Origin: Pseudomonadota bacterium
GTDB taxonomy: Bacteria; Pseudomonadota; Alphaproteobacteria; Azospirillales; Azospirillaceae
Assembly: GCA_023423695.1 (NCBI GenBank)
Contig: JAFAFA010000130.1
Coordinates: 1-59,271 of the forward strand
Length of the DNA stretch: 59,271 nucleotides
Reading direction: 5' to 3'
In this document: positions 41,571-53,748 of the stretch, in pieces
Layout of the letters: each line of letters opens with the position of its first letter
Numbering within the stretch: position 1 is the stretch's first letter
Notes under the pieces: model-generated
Database searches by the model: none
What the model saw: the letters and a program-made list of their open reading frames with translations, nothing else
Told to the model about the DNA's origin: nothing
Translations under genes and position numbers: made by a program

Positions 41571-42589
41571 CGGAGCGCGACGCCGACACCCGCAAAGCCT
41601 CGAAGGGCTGGGTTCCGCCGATGGAGCTGGAGCTTGACCGCGCCGCTCCGGTTTCGGTCGAGGAGGAGACGGCGCTGCTGACCGGATCGGGCGACCCGGC
41701 GGAGCTGCTGCCGGCCCCGGCGGCGCCGGTGCGGACGACGCGCCGGCTCGGGCGCTGGCTGATCGGGGCGCTGGCGGCGCTGGTTCTGGTGGCGCTGGGG
41801 TTCGACACCGCCGATCTGCTGAACCGGGCCTTCGCCACCAGCGTGGCGCTGGGCGTTCTGGTGGCGCTGCTGGCGGCGACCGCGGGCATCGCCGCGGTGG
41901 CGATGCTGGTGAACGAACTGCTGTCTCTGCGCCGTCTTCGGCGGATCGAGGAATTGCGGGCGGAGGCCGGGCGTTTGGAGGTGGAGGCGCCGGGCGGCCG
42001 GGCCGACCGTTTCGCCGGGTCGCTGGTGGCGCTCTATGCCGACCGGCGGGAAATGGCCCCGGCGCTGGCCCGCGTGCGCGATCATGTGACCGATGCCCAT
42101 GACGAGCATGAGGTGGTGCGGCTGCTGGACCGCGAGGTGCTGGCCCCGCTCGACCGTGCCGCCTATCAGCGGGTCCTGCTCGCCTCGCGCGACACCGCTG
42201 TCGCCACCGCGCTGAGCCCGGCGGCGCTGCTGGATTTCGCGGTGGTGCTGTGGCGCAACCTGAAGCTGGTGCGGGAGATCGCCTCGCTCTACGGCGCCCG
42301 GCCCGGCTATGTCGGCTCGCTGCGGCTGCTGCGCCGGATGCTCGCCAACATCGCCGTCGCCGGGGTGACGGAAAGCGCCCATCATGTGGCGGTGGAGGCG
42401 CTGGGCGGTTCGCTCGCCGCCGCGATCTCCACCCGGATGGGGCAGGGGGTGATCAACGGCCTGCTGACCGCGCGGGTCGGGCTGACCGCCATGCATCTGT
42501 GCCGCCCCATCGCCTTCGGCACCGACAACCGCCCCAGCCTGAACCGCATCAGGAAGGAATTGCTGTCGGTGCCCAAGCAGGTGCTGTGA
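41567..42589 (+). CDS. ycjF: YcjF-family membrane protein (DUF697)
   Basis: 340 residues. Two adjacent membrane segments (WLIGALAALVLVALGF and SVALGVLVALLAATAGIAAV, about residues 62-110) are followed by a soluble C-terminal half. The late sequence RVGLTAMHLCRPIAFG is typical of DUF697. It is translationally coupled to ycjX. In other bacteria the pair is associated with membrane-stress responses, but no biochemical role is established. Confidence 0.88.
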   Translation: MTERDADTRKASKGWVPPMELELDRAAPVSVEEETALLTGSGDPAELLPAPAAPVRTTRRLGRWLIGALAALVLVALGFDTADLLNRAFATSVALGVLVALLAATAGIAAVAMLVNELLSLRRLRRIEELRAEAGRLEVEAPGGRADRFAGSLVALYADRREMAPALARVRDHVTDAHDEHEVVRLLDREVLAPLDRAAYQRVLLASRDTAVATALSPAALLDFAVVLWRNLKLVREIASLYGARPGYVGSLRLLRRMLANIAVAGVTESAHHVAVEALGGSLAAAISTRMGQGVINGLLTARVGLTAMHLCRPIAFGTDNRPSLNRIRKELLSVPKQVL

Positions 42590-42593
42590 CGGG

Positions 42594-43292
42594 TCAGGCG
42601 AGGTCGAAGACCAGCACCTCGGCATCGTCGGCCCGGTCGAGCGTCACCGCCTTCTCCTCCGTCAGCGCGGCGCCGTCGCCGGCCTTCAGCAGGGTGCCGT
42701 TCAGATGGACCCGGCCGCGGGCGACCTGGACCCAGGCATGGCGGCCGGGGCGCAGGGTCAGGGTGGCGCTCTCCTCGCCGTCCAGCAGCGCGGCGTACAG
42801 ATCGACATCCTGGTGGATGGTGACGCTGCCGTCACGCCCGTCACGCGACCCGACCAGCTTCAGCTTGCCCTGCTTCTCCGCAGCCGGGAAATCCGCCTGC
42901 TGGTAGCCGGGGGCCAGGTTGTTGGCTTCCGGCAGGATCCAGATCTGGAGGAAATGCACCGGCTCGGTGTCGGACGCATTGTACTCGCTGTGGCGGATGC
43001 CGCGGCCGGCGCTCATCACCTGGACCTCGCCCGGACGGATCACCGACCCGGTGCCGATGGAGTCCTTATGCTCCAGCGCGCCGTTCAGCACGTAGGAGAC
43101 GATCTCCATGTTGGCGTGCCCATGGGTGGGGAAGCCGGCGCCGGGGATCACGCGGTCCTCGTTGATCACTCGCAGGGCGCGGAAGCCCATATGGCCGGGG
43201 TCGAAGTAATGGCCGAACGAGAAGCTGTGGTTGCTGTTCAGCCAACCCATGTTGGCAACCCCGCGCTCGTCGCGATGGCGAATGGTGATCAT
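42594..43292 (-). CDS. Pirin-family bicupin protein
   Basis: 232 residues. The N-terminal cupin begins SFSFGHYFDPGHMGFRALRV and contains the metal ligands in GFPTHGHANMEIVSYVLNG, with the later GIRHSEYN. The ATG at 43292 has GGAGGG about 7 nt before it. Bacterial pirins include quercetinases and proteins that modulate metabolism, so activity cannot be assigned. It ends 4 bp from the converging ycjF gene and stands alone on its strand. Confidence 0.9.
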   Translation of the reverse strand: MITIRHRDERGVANMGWLNSNHSFSFGHYFDPGHMGFRALRVINEDRVIPGAGFPTHGHANMEIVSYVLNGALEHKDSIGTGSVIRPGEVQVMSAGRGIRHSEYNASDTEPVHFLQIWILPEANNLAPGYQQADFPAAEKQGKLKLVGSRDGRDGSVTIHQDVDLYAALLDGEESATLTLRPGRHAWVQVARGRVHLNGTLLKAGDGAALTEEKAVTLDRADDAEVLVFDLA

Positions 43293-43412
43293 GATGGAAC
43301 CCTCCGTGCTCGTTGGGGTGTGTGCCCTTGTCTGGAGGGGAATTTGGCACCGGACGGCATGAGGAACAATCCGGCGGGTTCGCATCAGATCGTTGCTGTT
43401 GAGGCTACAATC

Positions 43413-44861
43413 TCAGCCCGCCAGCGGCACCCCGACCGCGAACACGGTGCCGCGCCCTTCCACCGAGCGCACCGTCACCGGATGTTCCAGCAGCCGCGCC
43501 AGCCGTTCGACGATGGCGAGCCCCAGGCCGATGCCTTCGCTGCGGTCGCGGTCGGGGCGGTCGAGCTGGACGAATTCCTCGAAGATGCGGCGGCGGTCGG
43601 GTTCGGCGATGCCGCGCCCGGTATCGTACACCTCGATCCACAGCCGGTCGCCGCGGGTGCGGCAGCCGACCAGCACGCCGCCGGTCTCGGTGTAGCGGAT
43701 GGCGTTGCCAATCAGGTTGCGGACGATGCGCTCCAGCAGTGCCGGATCGCTGCGCACCACGGCGTCGGTCGGGACGGCGCGCAGCCGCAGGCCCTTGGCC
43801 TCCGCCATCCCGGCGAACTCCGCCTCCAGCTGATCGAGCAGCGGGGAGAGCGGCAGGTCGGCCAGCCTTGGCGTCACCGCTCCGGATTCCAGCTTGGAGA
43901 TGTCGAGGATGGCGTTCAGCAGATCGCGCATCGACCGCTCCGCTGCCTTCAGGTCGGTCAGCAGCGCCGCCGCCTTGGCGCTCTGCGGCTGGCGTTCCAG
44001 CATGCCGGTGAACATGCCGATGGCCTGGAGGGGCTGCTGCAGATCGTGGCTGGCATGGGCGAGGAAGCGGGATTTGGCGCGGTGGGCCTGCTCCGCCGCG
44101 GATTTGGCGGCGTGCAGTTCGGCCGTGCGCTCGCGCACCTGCTGTTCCAGCGTGGCGTTGGCCCGTTCGATCGTCTCGGCCATGCGCAGGATCTCGGTGA
44201 ACTGGCGGCGCACCTGCCGGGTCATCGGCCGGAAGATCGCCAGCGCCTCCACCGCCAGGATCAGCAGGGTGATCAGCAGGGCGGCGAGCCCGAGCCGGTG
44301 CAGGGTATGGAACCCGGCCTCGCCTTCCTCCTGGTAGAGGGCGACCATTTCCTCCAGCCGATCCAGCAGCGGGCCGAGTGCCTGGGAGGTGATGCGGTCC
44401 GCTTCGGCCGGATCGGGGGGCTGGCCGGCGGATGCGGCGGCGATTACCCGGCGCAGGGCGGCGATATGCCCGGTCACCACCCGGTCCAGCGGGTCGGAGC
44501 CGCCATGGAACAGGTCGTTTGGCGGCGGCCCCGTCGGCGGGCCTTCCTCCGGCCCGGCCCGGCCGCTCAGCCGGCGGTGGGCCGCCTCGAACATGTCGGT
44601 GGTCTCGGCCAGTTGGCGGGCGAGGTCGCTGCGCACGGCAGGGTCGGTGGCGGTCTTCAGCCGCTCGACCAGAAGGGCGGTCCGCTGCGACAGCATGCGC
44701 TGGCGGCCGGAGACGTTGACGACCTCCAGCATGCGTTCATGCTGGCCGATCACCCCTTCGGTCATGACGAAGCCGGCCAGCGTGCCGAGCGCGATCAGCG
44801 TCAGCGCCAAGGCATAGCGCACGGTCATCCAGCGCGCTGTGGTGGTGCCGGTCGGTATCAT
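43413..44861 (-). CDS. Membrane sensor histidine kinase with PilJ-type N-terminal sensor
   Basis: About 482 residues. The first membrane segment (ALALTLIALGTLAGFVM) is followed by a periplasmic sensor with VNVSGRQRMLSQR, the hallmark of the type IV pili methyl-accepting N-terminal domain also found in NarX-like sensors. A second segment is ALLITLLILAVEALAIF, then a linker coiled coil. The kinase has His272 in HASHDLQQPLQAIG, N box RNLIGNAIRYTET and G box GIGLGLAIVERL. The ATG at 44861 is preferred since GAGG lies about 7 nt upstream; the frame is open to 44912. No cognate response regulator adjoins it, so it is an orphan kinase. Confidence 0.88.
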   Translation of the reverse strand: MIPTGTTTARWMTVRYALALTLIALGTLAGFVMTEGVIGQHERMLEVVNVSGRQRMLSQRTALLVERLKTATDPAVRSDLARQLAETTDMFEAAHRRLSGRAGPEEGPPTGPPPNDLFHGGSDPLDRVVTGHIAALRRVIAAASAGQPPDPAEADRITSQALGPLLDRLEEMVALYQEEGEAGFHTLHRLGLAALLITLLILAVEALAIFRPMTRQVRRQFTEILRMAETIERANATLEQQVRERTAELHAAKSAAEQAHRAKSRFLAHASHDLQQPLQAIGMFTGMLERQPQSAKAAALLTDLKAAERSMRDLLNAILDISKLESGAVTPRLADLPLSPLLDQLEAEFAGMAEAKGLRLRAVPTDAVVRSDPALLERIVRNLIGNAIRYTETGGVLVGCRTRGDRLWIEVYDTGRGIAEPDRRRIFEEFVQLDRPDRDRSEGIGLGLAIVERLARLLEHPVTVRSVEGRGTVFAVGVPLAG

Positions 44862-44934
44862 GCCCATGCCTCGTCCATGTGTCCCCTCGGCCGTGACGCC
44901 CATTGCGGTCATAAGACAGCATCATTGGGGCATC

Positions 44935-44949
44935 TGCCGCATCGCGGCA
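44935..44949 (-). terminator. Short hairpin after pseudouridine synthase gene
   Basis: TGCCGC, loop ATC, GCGGCA (44935-44949) make a 6-bp stem, 16 bp beyond the stop of the leftward gene at 44966. No T-run follows, so a terminator role is uncertain. Confidence 0.3.
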
Positions 44950-44965
44950 ATGGCCGACGGTGACG

Positions 44966-45652
44966 CTATGAAGCCTCGGTGAAGCCGCAAGCCTCCAGCG
45001 CCGCCCGCATGTGCGGCGGAACCGGCGCCACCGCGCCCACCGGGTCCCGCTTCGGGTAGAGCGGCAGCGAGATGGCGCGGGAGTGCAGGTGCAGCGGCTT
45101 GCCCTCCGGCCCGCCATATTGCGGGTCGCCGACCAGCGGACAGCCGATGGAGGCGCAGTGGACGCGGATCTGGTGGGTGCGTCCGGTGTGCGGCGTCAGC
45201 TCCAGCCAGGTCAGCCCGTCCGCCTGCCCGCGCACCACGTAATCCGTCACAGCGGCCTGCCCATCGGGCGAGCCGACGATGCGCCAGCCGCCGGTCTTGT
45301 TGGAGACCTTGGCCAGCGGCAGCTCGATCCGCCCGGACTCCTGCGGCGGCGTCCCGGCCACCACCGCCCAATAGGTTTTGTCGACCTTGCCGTTCTGGAA
45401 CAGGATGCCGATCTTGCGCAGCGCCTTGGCATGGCGGCCGAGGATCAGGCAGCCGGACGTGTCGCGGTCCAGCCGGTGGGCGAGGGACGGCGGCTTGGGA
45501 AAGCCGAAGCGCAGTGCATCGAAATGCCGCTCCAGGTTTGGCCCGCCGGCGGGGCCGGCATGGACCGGCAACCCGGCGGGCTTGTCGAGGATCAGCATCA
45601 GCCCGTCGCGGTACAGGATGCGGTCTTGGATTTGGGCGGGTGTCACGGGCAA
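44966..45652 (-). CDS. RluA-family pseudouridine synthase
   Basis: 228 residues. The catalytic aspartate is in HRLDRDTSGCLILG, and other family landmarks are LILDKPAGLPVHAG near the N terminus and PHTGRTHQIRVH near the C terminus. It lacks an S4 domain. It isomerises uridine in rRNA or tRNA; its exact target site is not predictable. It starts just 1 bp after the ccdB stop, so it might be co-transcribed with the toxin-antitoxin genes upstream of it on this strand. Confidence 0.9.
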   Translation of the reverse strand: MPVTPAQIQDRILYRDGLMLILDKPAGLPVHAGPAGGPNLERHFDALRFGFPKPPSLAHRLDRDTSGCLILGRHAKALRKIGILFQNGKVDKTYWAVVAGTPPQESGRIELPLAKVSNKTGGWRIVGSPDGQAAVTDYVVRGQADGLTWLELTPHTGRTHQIRVHCASIGCPLVGDPQYGGPEGKPLHLHSRAISLPLYPKRDPVGAVAPVPPHMRAALEACGFTEAS

Positions 45653-45653
45653 C

Positions 45654-45971
45654 TCATCCCCAGGCGCGGGAAATCAGGAGGTCGATGGCGGCGATGATGC
45701 GGTCGCTGTCGTCGGCGAGGGAGCAGACCTTTTCGCCGAGCCGTTCGGTGCGGACCGTCACGGTCTGTAGTGGATGAAGAACCACCGAGCGTCCATCGAT
45801 TTCAAAGGACGGATTCAATTGGGGATCGATGGGCGGCTCCGCGCGCTTGTCGATCATTGGAATGACGACGCGGCTGCGCGATCTGTCGAACCTTCCCGAT
45901 TGAATGACAACCACGAACGGAGTCGTCTGACAGCCAGCACCAATGTTCCTATGGACGTCGAACTGGCTCAT
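45654..45971 (-). CDS. ccdB: CcdB-family gyrase-targeting toxin
   Basis: 105 residues, matching CcdB length. Family landmarks are QFDVHRNIG at the N terminus, TPFVVVIQSGRFD, RVVIPMIDK and the C-terminal AIDLLISRAWG. In F-plasmid CcdB the last residues W-G-I contact gyrase; here W-G is kept and the final Ile is absent, so toxicity is plausible but unproven. The start overlaps the antitoxin stop by four bases. Next to it lies an RluA-family gene, so the pair is chromosomal rather than a plasmid maintenance locus, as far as context shows. Confidence 0.88.
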   Translation of the reverse strand: MSQFDVHRNIGAGCQTTPFVVVIQSGRFDRSRSRVVIPMIDKRAEPPIDPQLNPSFEIDGRSVVLHPLQTVTVRTERLGEKVCSLADDSDRIIAAIDLLISRAWG

Positions 45972-46210
45972 AAGATGTCATCGACATGTTGGTCCGCGAA
46001 AGAACCATGTTTTTCATCGAAGCGGTTCCATGCTTCGATTACGTCATCCAGGCGACGCTCACGATCTGCCTTCGCCACCTCGTCGGCCAGCAGCTTCTCG
46101 ACCCGCTCGGACAGGTCGCCGGGAAGGGACTGCGCGCGGTGTAGGATGTCCTCGTCCAGCGACAGGGTGACATCCCGCTTCGCTGCGCGCCGGTCATAGA
46201 CACCATCCAT
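45968..46210 (-). CDS. ccdA: CcdA-family antitoxin
   Basis: 80 residues. The N-terminal ribbon-helix-helix appears as KRDVTLSLDEDILHRAQSL, and the C-terminal part, ending WNRFDEKHGSFADQHVDDIL, is the disordered CcdB-binding tail (the AWN-x-F-DEKHGSFADQ wording is highly typical). The ATG at 46210 has GGGAGGG eight bases upstream; a longer frame to 46264 is not needed. It precedes ccdB in the usual order with a four-base overlap and would repress its own promoter together with the toxin. Confidence 0.92.
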   Translation of the reverse strand: MDGVYDRRAAKRDVTLSLDEDILHRAQSLPGDLSERVEKLLADEVAKADRERRLDDVIEAWNRFDEKHGSFADQHVDDIL

Positions 46211-46280
46211 TGGAAAGCCCTCCCCCGATCCCGATGCAGTGAAGATAGGCGCCCCCGGTGCCATCCGGCAAGCGGGCAGG

Positions 46281-46317
46281 AAAAAGGGCGCGGGGCCTCT
46301 CGCAAGGCGCCGCGCCC
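46281..46317 (-). terminator. Rho-independent terminator of fumarase gene
   Basis: On the minus strand GGGCGCGG (46317-46310), a 16-nt loop and CCGCGCCC (46293-46286) form an 8-bp GC stem followed directly by TTTTT (46285-46281). It starts 22 bp past the fumarase stop and separates it from ccdAB. Confidence 0.8.
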
Positions 46318-46338
46318 CCTCTCAAAGGTCCCCCCGGA

Positions 46339-47964
46339 TCAGGCGAGCTTCAACTCCTTGAAGAAGTCGTTGCCCTTGTCGTCGACGATGATGAAGGCCG
46401 GGAAGTCCTCCACCTCGATGCGCCAGATGGCTTCCATGCCGAGTTCGGGATACTCGACGCATTCCACCTTCTTGATGCAGTCCTGGGCCAGACGGGCGGC
46501 GGCGCCGCCGATCGAGCCGAGATAGAAGCCGCCATGCTGCTTGCAGGCCGCGGTCACTTCGGGGCTGCGGTTGCCCTTGGCCAGCATGACCATCGAGCCG
46601 CCCGCCGCCTGGAACTGGTCGACGAAGCTGTCCATGCGGCCCGCCGTCGTCGGCCCGAAGGAGCCCGAGGCGTAGCCTTCCGGCGTCTTCGCCGGGCCGG
46701 CGTAATAGATCGGGTGGTTCTTGAAGTAGTCCGGCAGCGGCTCGCCGGCGTCCAGGCGGGCGCGCAGCTTGGCGTGGGCCAGATCGCGGGCGACGATCAG
46801 CGGGCCGGTCAGCGACAGGCGGGTGCGGATCGGGTACTGCGACAGCGTGGCGCGGATCTGCTCCATCGGCTGGTTCAGGTCGATCTTCACGACCTCGTCC
46901 GACAGATGTTCGCCGCCGATCTCCGGCAGATACTGGGCCGGATCGGTCTCCAGCTGCTCCAGGAAGATGCCGTCCCTGGTGATCTTGCCCACCGCCTGAC
47001 GGTCGGCCGAGCAGGACACGCCGATGCCGATCGGCATTGAGGCGCCGTGGCGCGGCAGACGGATGACGCGGACGTCGTGGCAGAAGTACTTGCCGCCGAA
47101 CTGGGCGCCGATGCCCATGTTCTGGGTCAGCTTGTGGACTTCGGCCTCCATCGCCAGATCGCGGAAAGCGTGCGCGTCCTCGCCGCCCTCGGTCGGCAGG
47201 TTGTCGAGGTAGCGGGCCGAGGCCAGCTTCACCGTCTTCAGGTTCTGCTCCGCCGACAGGCCGCCGATGACGATGGCGAGGTGGTAGGGCGGGCAGGCCG
47301 AGGTGCCGAGATAGCGGATCTTGTCTTCCAGGAACTTCAGCAGCCGGTCGGGCGCCAGCACCGACGGCGTGGCCTGATGCAGGAAGGTCTTGTTGGCCGA
47401 CCCGCCGCCCTTGGCCATGAACAGAAACTTGTAATAGTCCTCGCCCTCGGAATAGATGTCGATCTGCGCCGGCAGGTTGTTGCGGGTGTTCTTCTCCTCA
47501 TACATGGAGATCGGCGCCAGCTGGCTGTAGCGCAGGTTGCGCTTCAGGTAGGCGTCGCGGGCGCCTTCCGACAGGGCGGTCTCGTCGCCGCCCTTGGTCC
47601 AGACGCGGCGGCCCTTCTTGCCCATGATGATGGCGGTGCCGGTGTCCTGGCACATCGGCAGGGTGCCGGCGGCGGCGATGTTGGCGTTCTTCAGCAGGTC
47701 GAGCGCCACGAAGCGGTCATTGGCCGACGCTTCCTCATCGTCCAGGATCTTGGCGAGCTGGGCCAGATGGCCCGGACGCAGCAGATGGTTGATGTCGGAG
47801 AAGGCAGCCTCGGCCAGCAGGCGCAGACCTTCAGGCTCGACCTTCAGGATCTGCTCGCCGTCGAACTCGACGACCGAAACGTGATCCGAGGTCAGCTTGC
47901 GGTAGGTCGTGTCGTCCTTGGCGAGCGGAAACAGGCCGCGGGCTGAGGCGATGTCGTCGGGCAT
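46339..47964 (-). CDS. Class I (iron-sulfur) fumarate hydratase
   Basis: 541 residues, typical for the heat-labile, single-chain class I fumarases (FumA/FumB type). They hydrate fumarate to malate in the TCA cycle and use a 4Fe-4S cluster. MCQDTGTAIIMGKKG and TSACPPYHLAIVIGG hold two likely cluster cysteines; GVSCSADRQAVGK has a third. SFGPTTAGRMDSF is typical of the C-terminal domain. The ATG at 47964 with AAAGGA upstream is the family start; the frame continues upstream to 48207 without conservation. Monocistronic, with its own terminator. Confidence 0.93.
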   Translation of the reverse strand: MPDDIASARGLFPLAKDDTTYRKLTSDHVSVVEFDGEQILKVEPEGLRLLAEAAFSDINHLLRPGHLAQLAKILDDEEASANDRFVALDLLKNANIAAAGTLPMCQDTGTAIIMGKKGRRVWTKGGDETALSEGARDAYLKRNLRYSQLAPISMYEEKNTRNNLPAQIDIYSEGEDYYKFLFMAKGGGSANKTFLHQATPSVLAPDRLLKFLEDKIRYLGTSACPPYHLAIVIGGLSAEQNLKTVKLASARYLDNLPTEGGEDAHAFRDLAMEAEVHKLTQNMGIGAQFGGKYFCHDVRVIRLPRHGASMPIGIGVSCSADRQAVGKITRDGIFLEQLETDPAQYLPEIGGEHLSDEVVKIDLNQPMEQIRATLSQYPIRTRLSLTGPLIVARDLAHAKLRARLDAGEPLPDYFKNHPIYYAGPAKTPEGYASGSFGPTTAGRMDSFVDQFQAAGGSMVMLAKGNRSPEVTAACKQHGGFYLGSIGGAAARLAQDCIKKVECVEYPELGMEAIWRIEVEDFPAFIIVDDKGNDFFKELKLA

Positions 47965-48153
47965 TGGGGCGTTCCTTTGACGAACCTGGCGTGGCGATCC
48001 AATGGCGTCCGCTCGCCTCCGCGAAAACGCGCCCGGCCGGGCGCGCGAAGGGGGCAGGCCGCGCTCGGCCCCCCTTATACACCGCTGCGGGGCGGAGACA
48101 ACCATCGGAGAGAGTAACTGCGCGCGACGGTTTGTCGTTGGCCGAAGACGGGC

Positions 48154-48197
48154 AAAAGAAAAGGCCGGCACACCGCAATGGTAATACCAGCCTTTTC
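48154..48197 (-). terminator. Terminator of the Pls-like NRPS gene
   Basis: On the minus strand GAAAAGGC (48197-48190) pairs with GCCTTTTC (48165-48158), with two more pairs after a mismatch. It is followed by TTTT (48157-48154). It starts 24 bp past the NRPS stop at 48221. Confidence 0.75.
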
Positions 48198-48220
48198 TTC
48201 CCGTCACTGGCGTCGGCTGT

Positions 48221-52327
<4,107 letters not shown>

Positions 52328-52944
52328 GCTGTTTCAGCCTTCCAAAGGGAATCAGCGCGGTGGCGCCAGAGGGACCCGTTCATCGGCTGGTCCCGGCGGT
52401 CGGCTGAACGCGGCGATGGGCCGCTCGCATGTTGTGGCGCTTTATGGTTAACGAATGCTTGCCGTCCGGCATGACGGCACCCGTACCGATGGGAGATGGC
52501 AAGTCTTGGGCTTTCCAAGCGCTGCACAAGCAACATTCGCCCCAACCAAAAGAAAGAATAAGACCTGCCGGCACCGGATACATGCGTATACATGAACGTG
52601 CGGACGGCGCTTTCATGATCCGTTGCGGCACGGTGGTCAAGAGTGTCCTTTTGTATGCCTGCCGATGCGCCAGGGAATGTGTCGGAGCCACCACATGCCG
52701 GTCGGGGGGGCGGGGTGCCGGCGCAGGTCCTTCCGTATGCCATGCCTTGTCTCCTGCGCTGATGTAGGTCGACCGGCGGCGTCCACATCATTCGGCTTCT
52801 GCATGGCTGCTGCTCCCCAGATTCCACTTCCACCGTTCATTTTCATGATGGACGCCATCAAAAAAGATATTCATTATGACCATCATCAAAACGAGCCGCT
52901 GGCGATGCGGACCGCACCGGCCAGCCGAATGACAGGAGAGGGGC
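52328..52944. other. Intergenic region upstream of Pls-like NRPS and SDR gene
   Basis: 617 bp with no convincing gene; short frames lack motifs. It must hold the promoter of the leftward NRPS and that of the rightward SDR. TTAACCAT on the minus strand (52444-52451) matches the CtrA half-site found in many alphaproteobacteria, about 117 bp before the NRPS start. A 5-bp hairpin (CTTGG-GCTTT-CCAAG) lies near 52504-52520. The GC content is visibly lower than in coding regions. Confidence 0.5.
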
Positions 52945-53709
52945 ATGAGCATTTCGACGGACATGAGCGGGCGGGTCGTGCTGGTCACCGGCGGTACCTC
53001 CGGCATTGGGAGGGCGGCGGCGCTTGCATTCGGCGGGGCGGGGGCGACCGTTGTCGTCATTGGCCGGCGTGAAGCGGAGGGGCTGGAAACGGTGGAGATG
53101 ATCGACCGTGCTGGCGGGATCGGACAATTCGTGGCGGCCGATGTCGCCGATGCGGCGCAGGTGGCATCCCTGTTCGAGCGGATCGAGCGCGACCACGGCC
53201 GTCTCGACGCCGCTTTCAACAACGCCGGCATCCATCAGGTCGGCCCGGTGACGGAGATGGAGGAGGAGACGTTCGACCGCGTCCTGACCGTCAATGTGAA
53301 GGGCGTCTGGCTCTGCCTGAAGCATGAACTGACGATCATGCGCCGCCAGGGCCACGGCGCGATCGTCAACACCGGGTCGGTGCTGGGCCAGATCGGCATG
53401 GCCGGCAACGCCGCCTATTCCGCCAGCAAGGCGGCCGTGGAGGGGTTGACCCGCACCGCCGCCATCGAGGTCGCGGCGTTGGGCATCCGCGTCAACGCCA
53501 TCTGCCCGGCGATCATCCAGACGCCGATGACCCAGGCCTCCTTCGGCGGGGCGGAGCGGGTCGAATCCGCGCTGGGTCCGCTCCATCCCGTCGGCCGCGT
53601 CGGCCGTCCGGAAGAGGTTGCGTCGGCCGTCCTCTGGCTCAGCTCCGACGCCGCCGGCTTCGTCACCGGCCAGTCGATCAACATCGACGGCGGCGTCACC
53701 GCCCGATAA
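52945..53709 (+). CDS. Short-chain dehydrogenase/reductase (SDR)
   Basis: 254 residues. The cofactor motif is VTGGTSGIGRAAAL followed by VVVIGRREAE, whose arginines suggest NADP preference. NNAGIHQ, the catalytic serine in NTGSVLGQIG, YSASKAAVEGLTRT (YxxxK) and C-terminal SINIDGGVTAR are canonical. It starts at ATG 52945 with AGGAGAGG nearby. It lies 39 bp before an MFS transporter gene, suggesting a two-gene operon. The substrate is unknown. Confidence 0.88.
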   Translation: MSISTDMSGRVVLVTGGTSGIGRAAALAFGGAGATVVVIGRREAEGLETVEMIDRAGGIGQFVAADVADAAQVASLFERIERDHGRLDAAFNNAGIHQVGPVTEMEEETFDRVLTVNVKGVWLCLKHELTIMRRQGHGAIVNTGSVLGQIGMAGNAAYSASKAAVEGLTRTAAIEVAALGIRVNAICPAIIQTPMTQASFGGAERVESALGPLHPVGRVGRPEEVASAVLWLSSDAAGFVTGQSINIDGGVTAR

Positions 53710-53748
53710 CCGCCCACAGGTCCAACTGGTTACCGGAGATACCGGCCG

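Noticed and set aside
46340..48207. Longer fumarase frame starting at 48207
   Set aside because: The extra 81 residues are Arg-rich and unlike class I fumarases; the ATG at 47964 has a good ribosome binding site.
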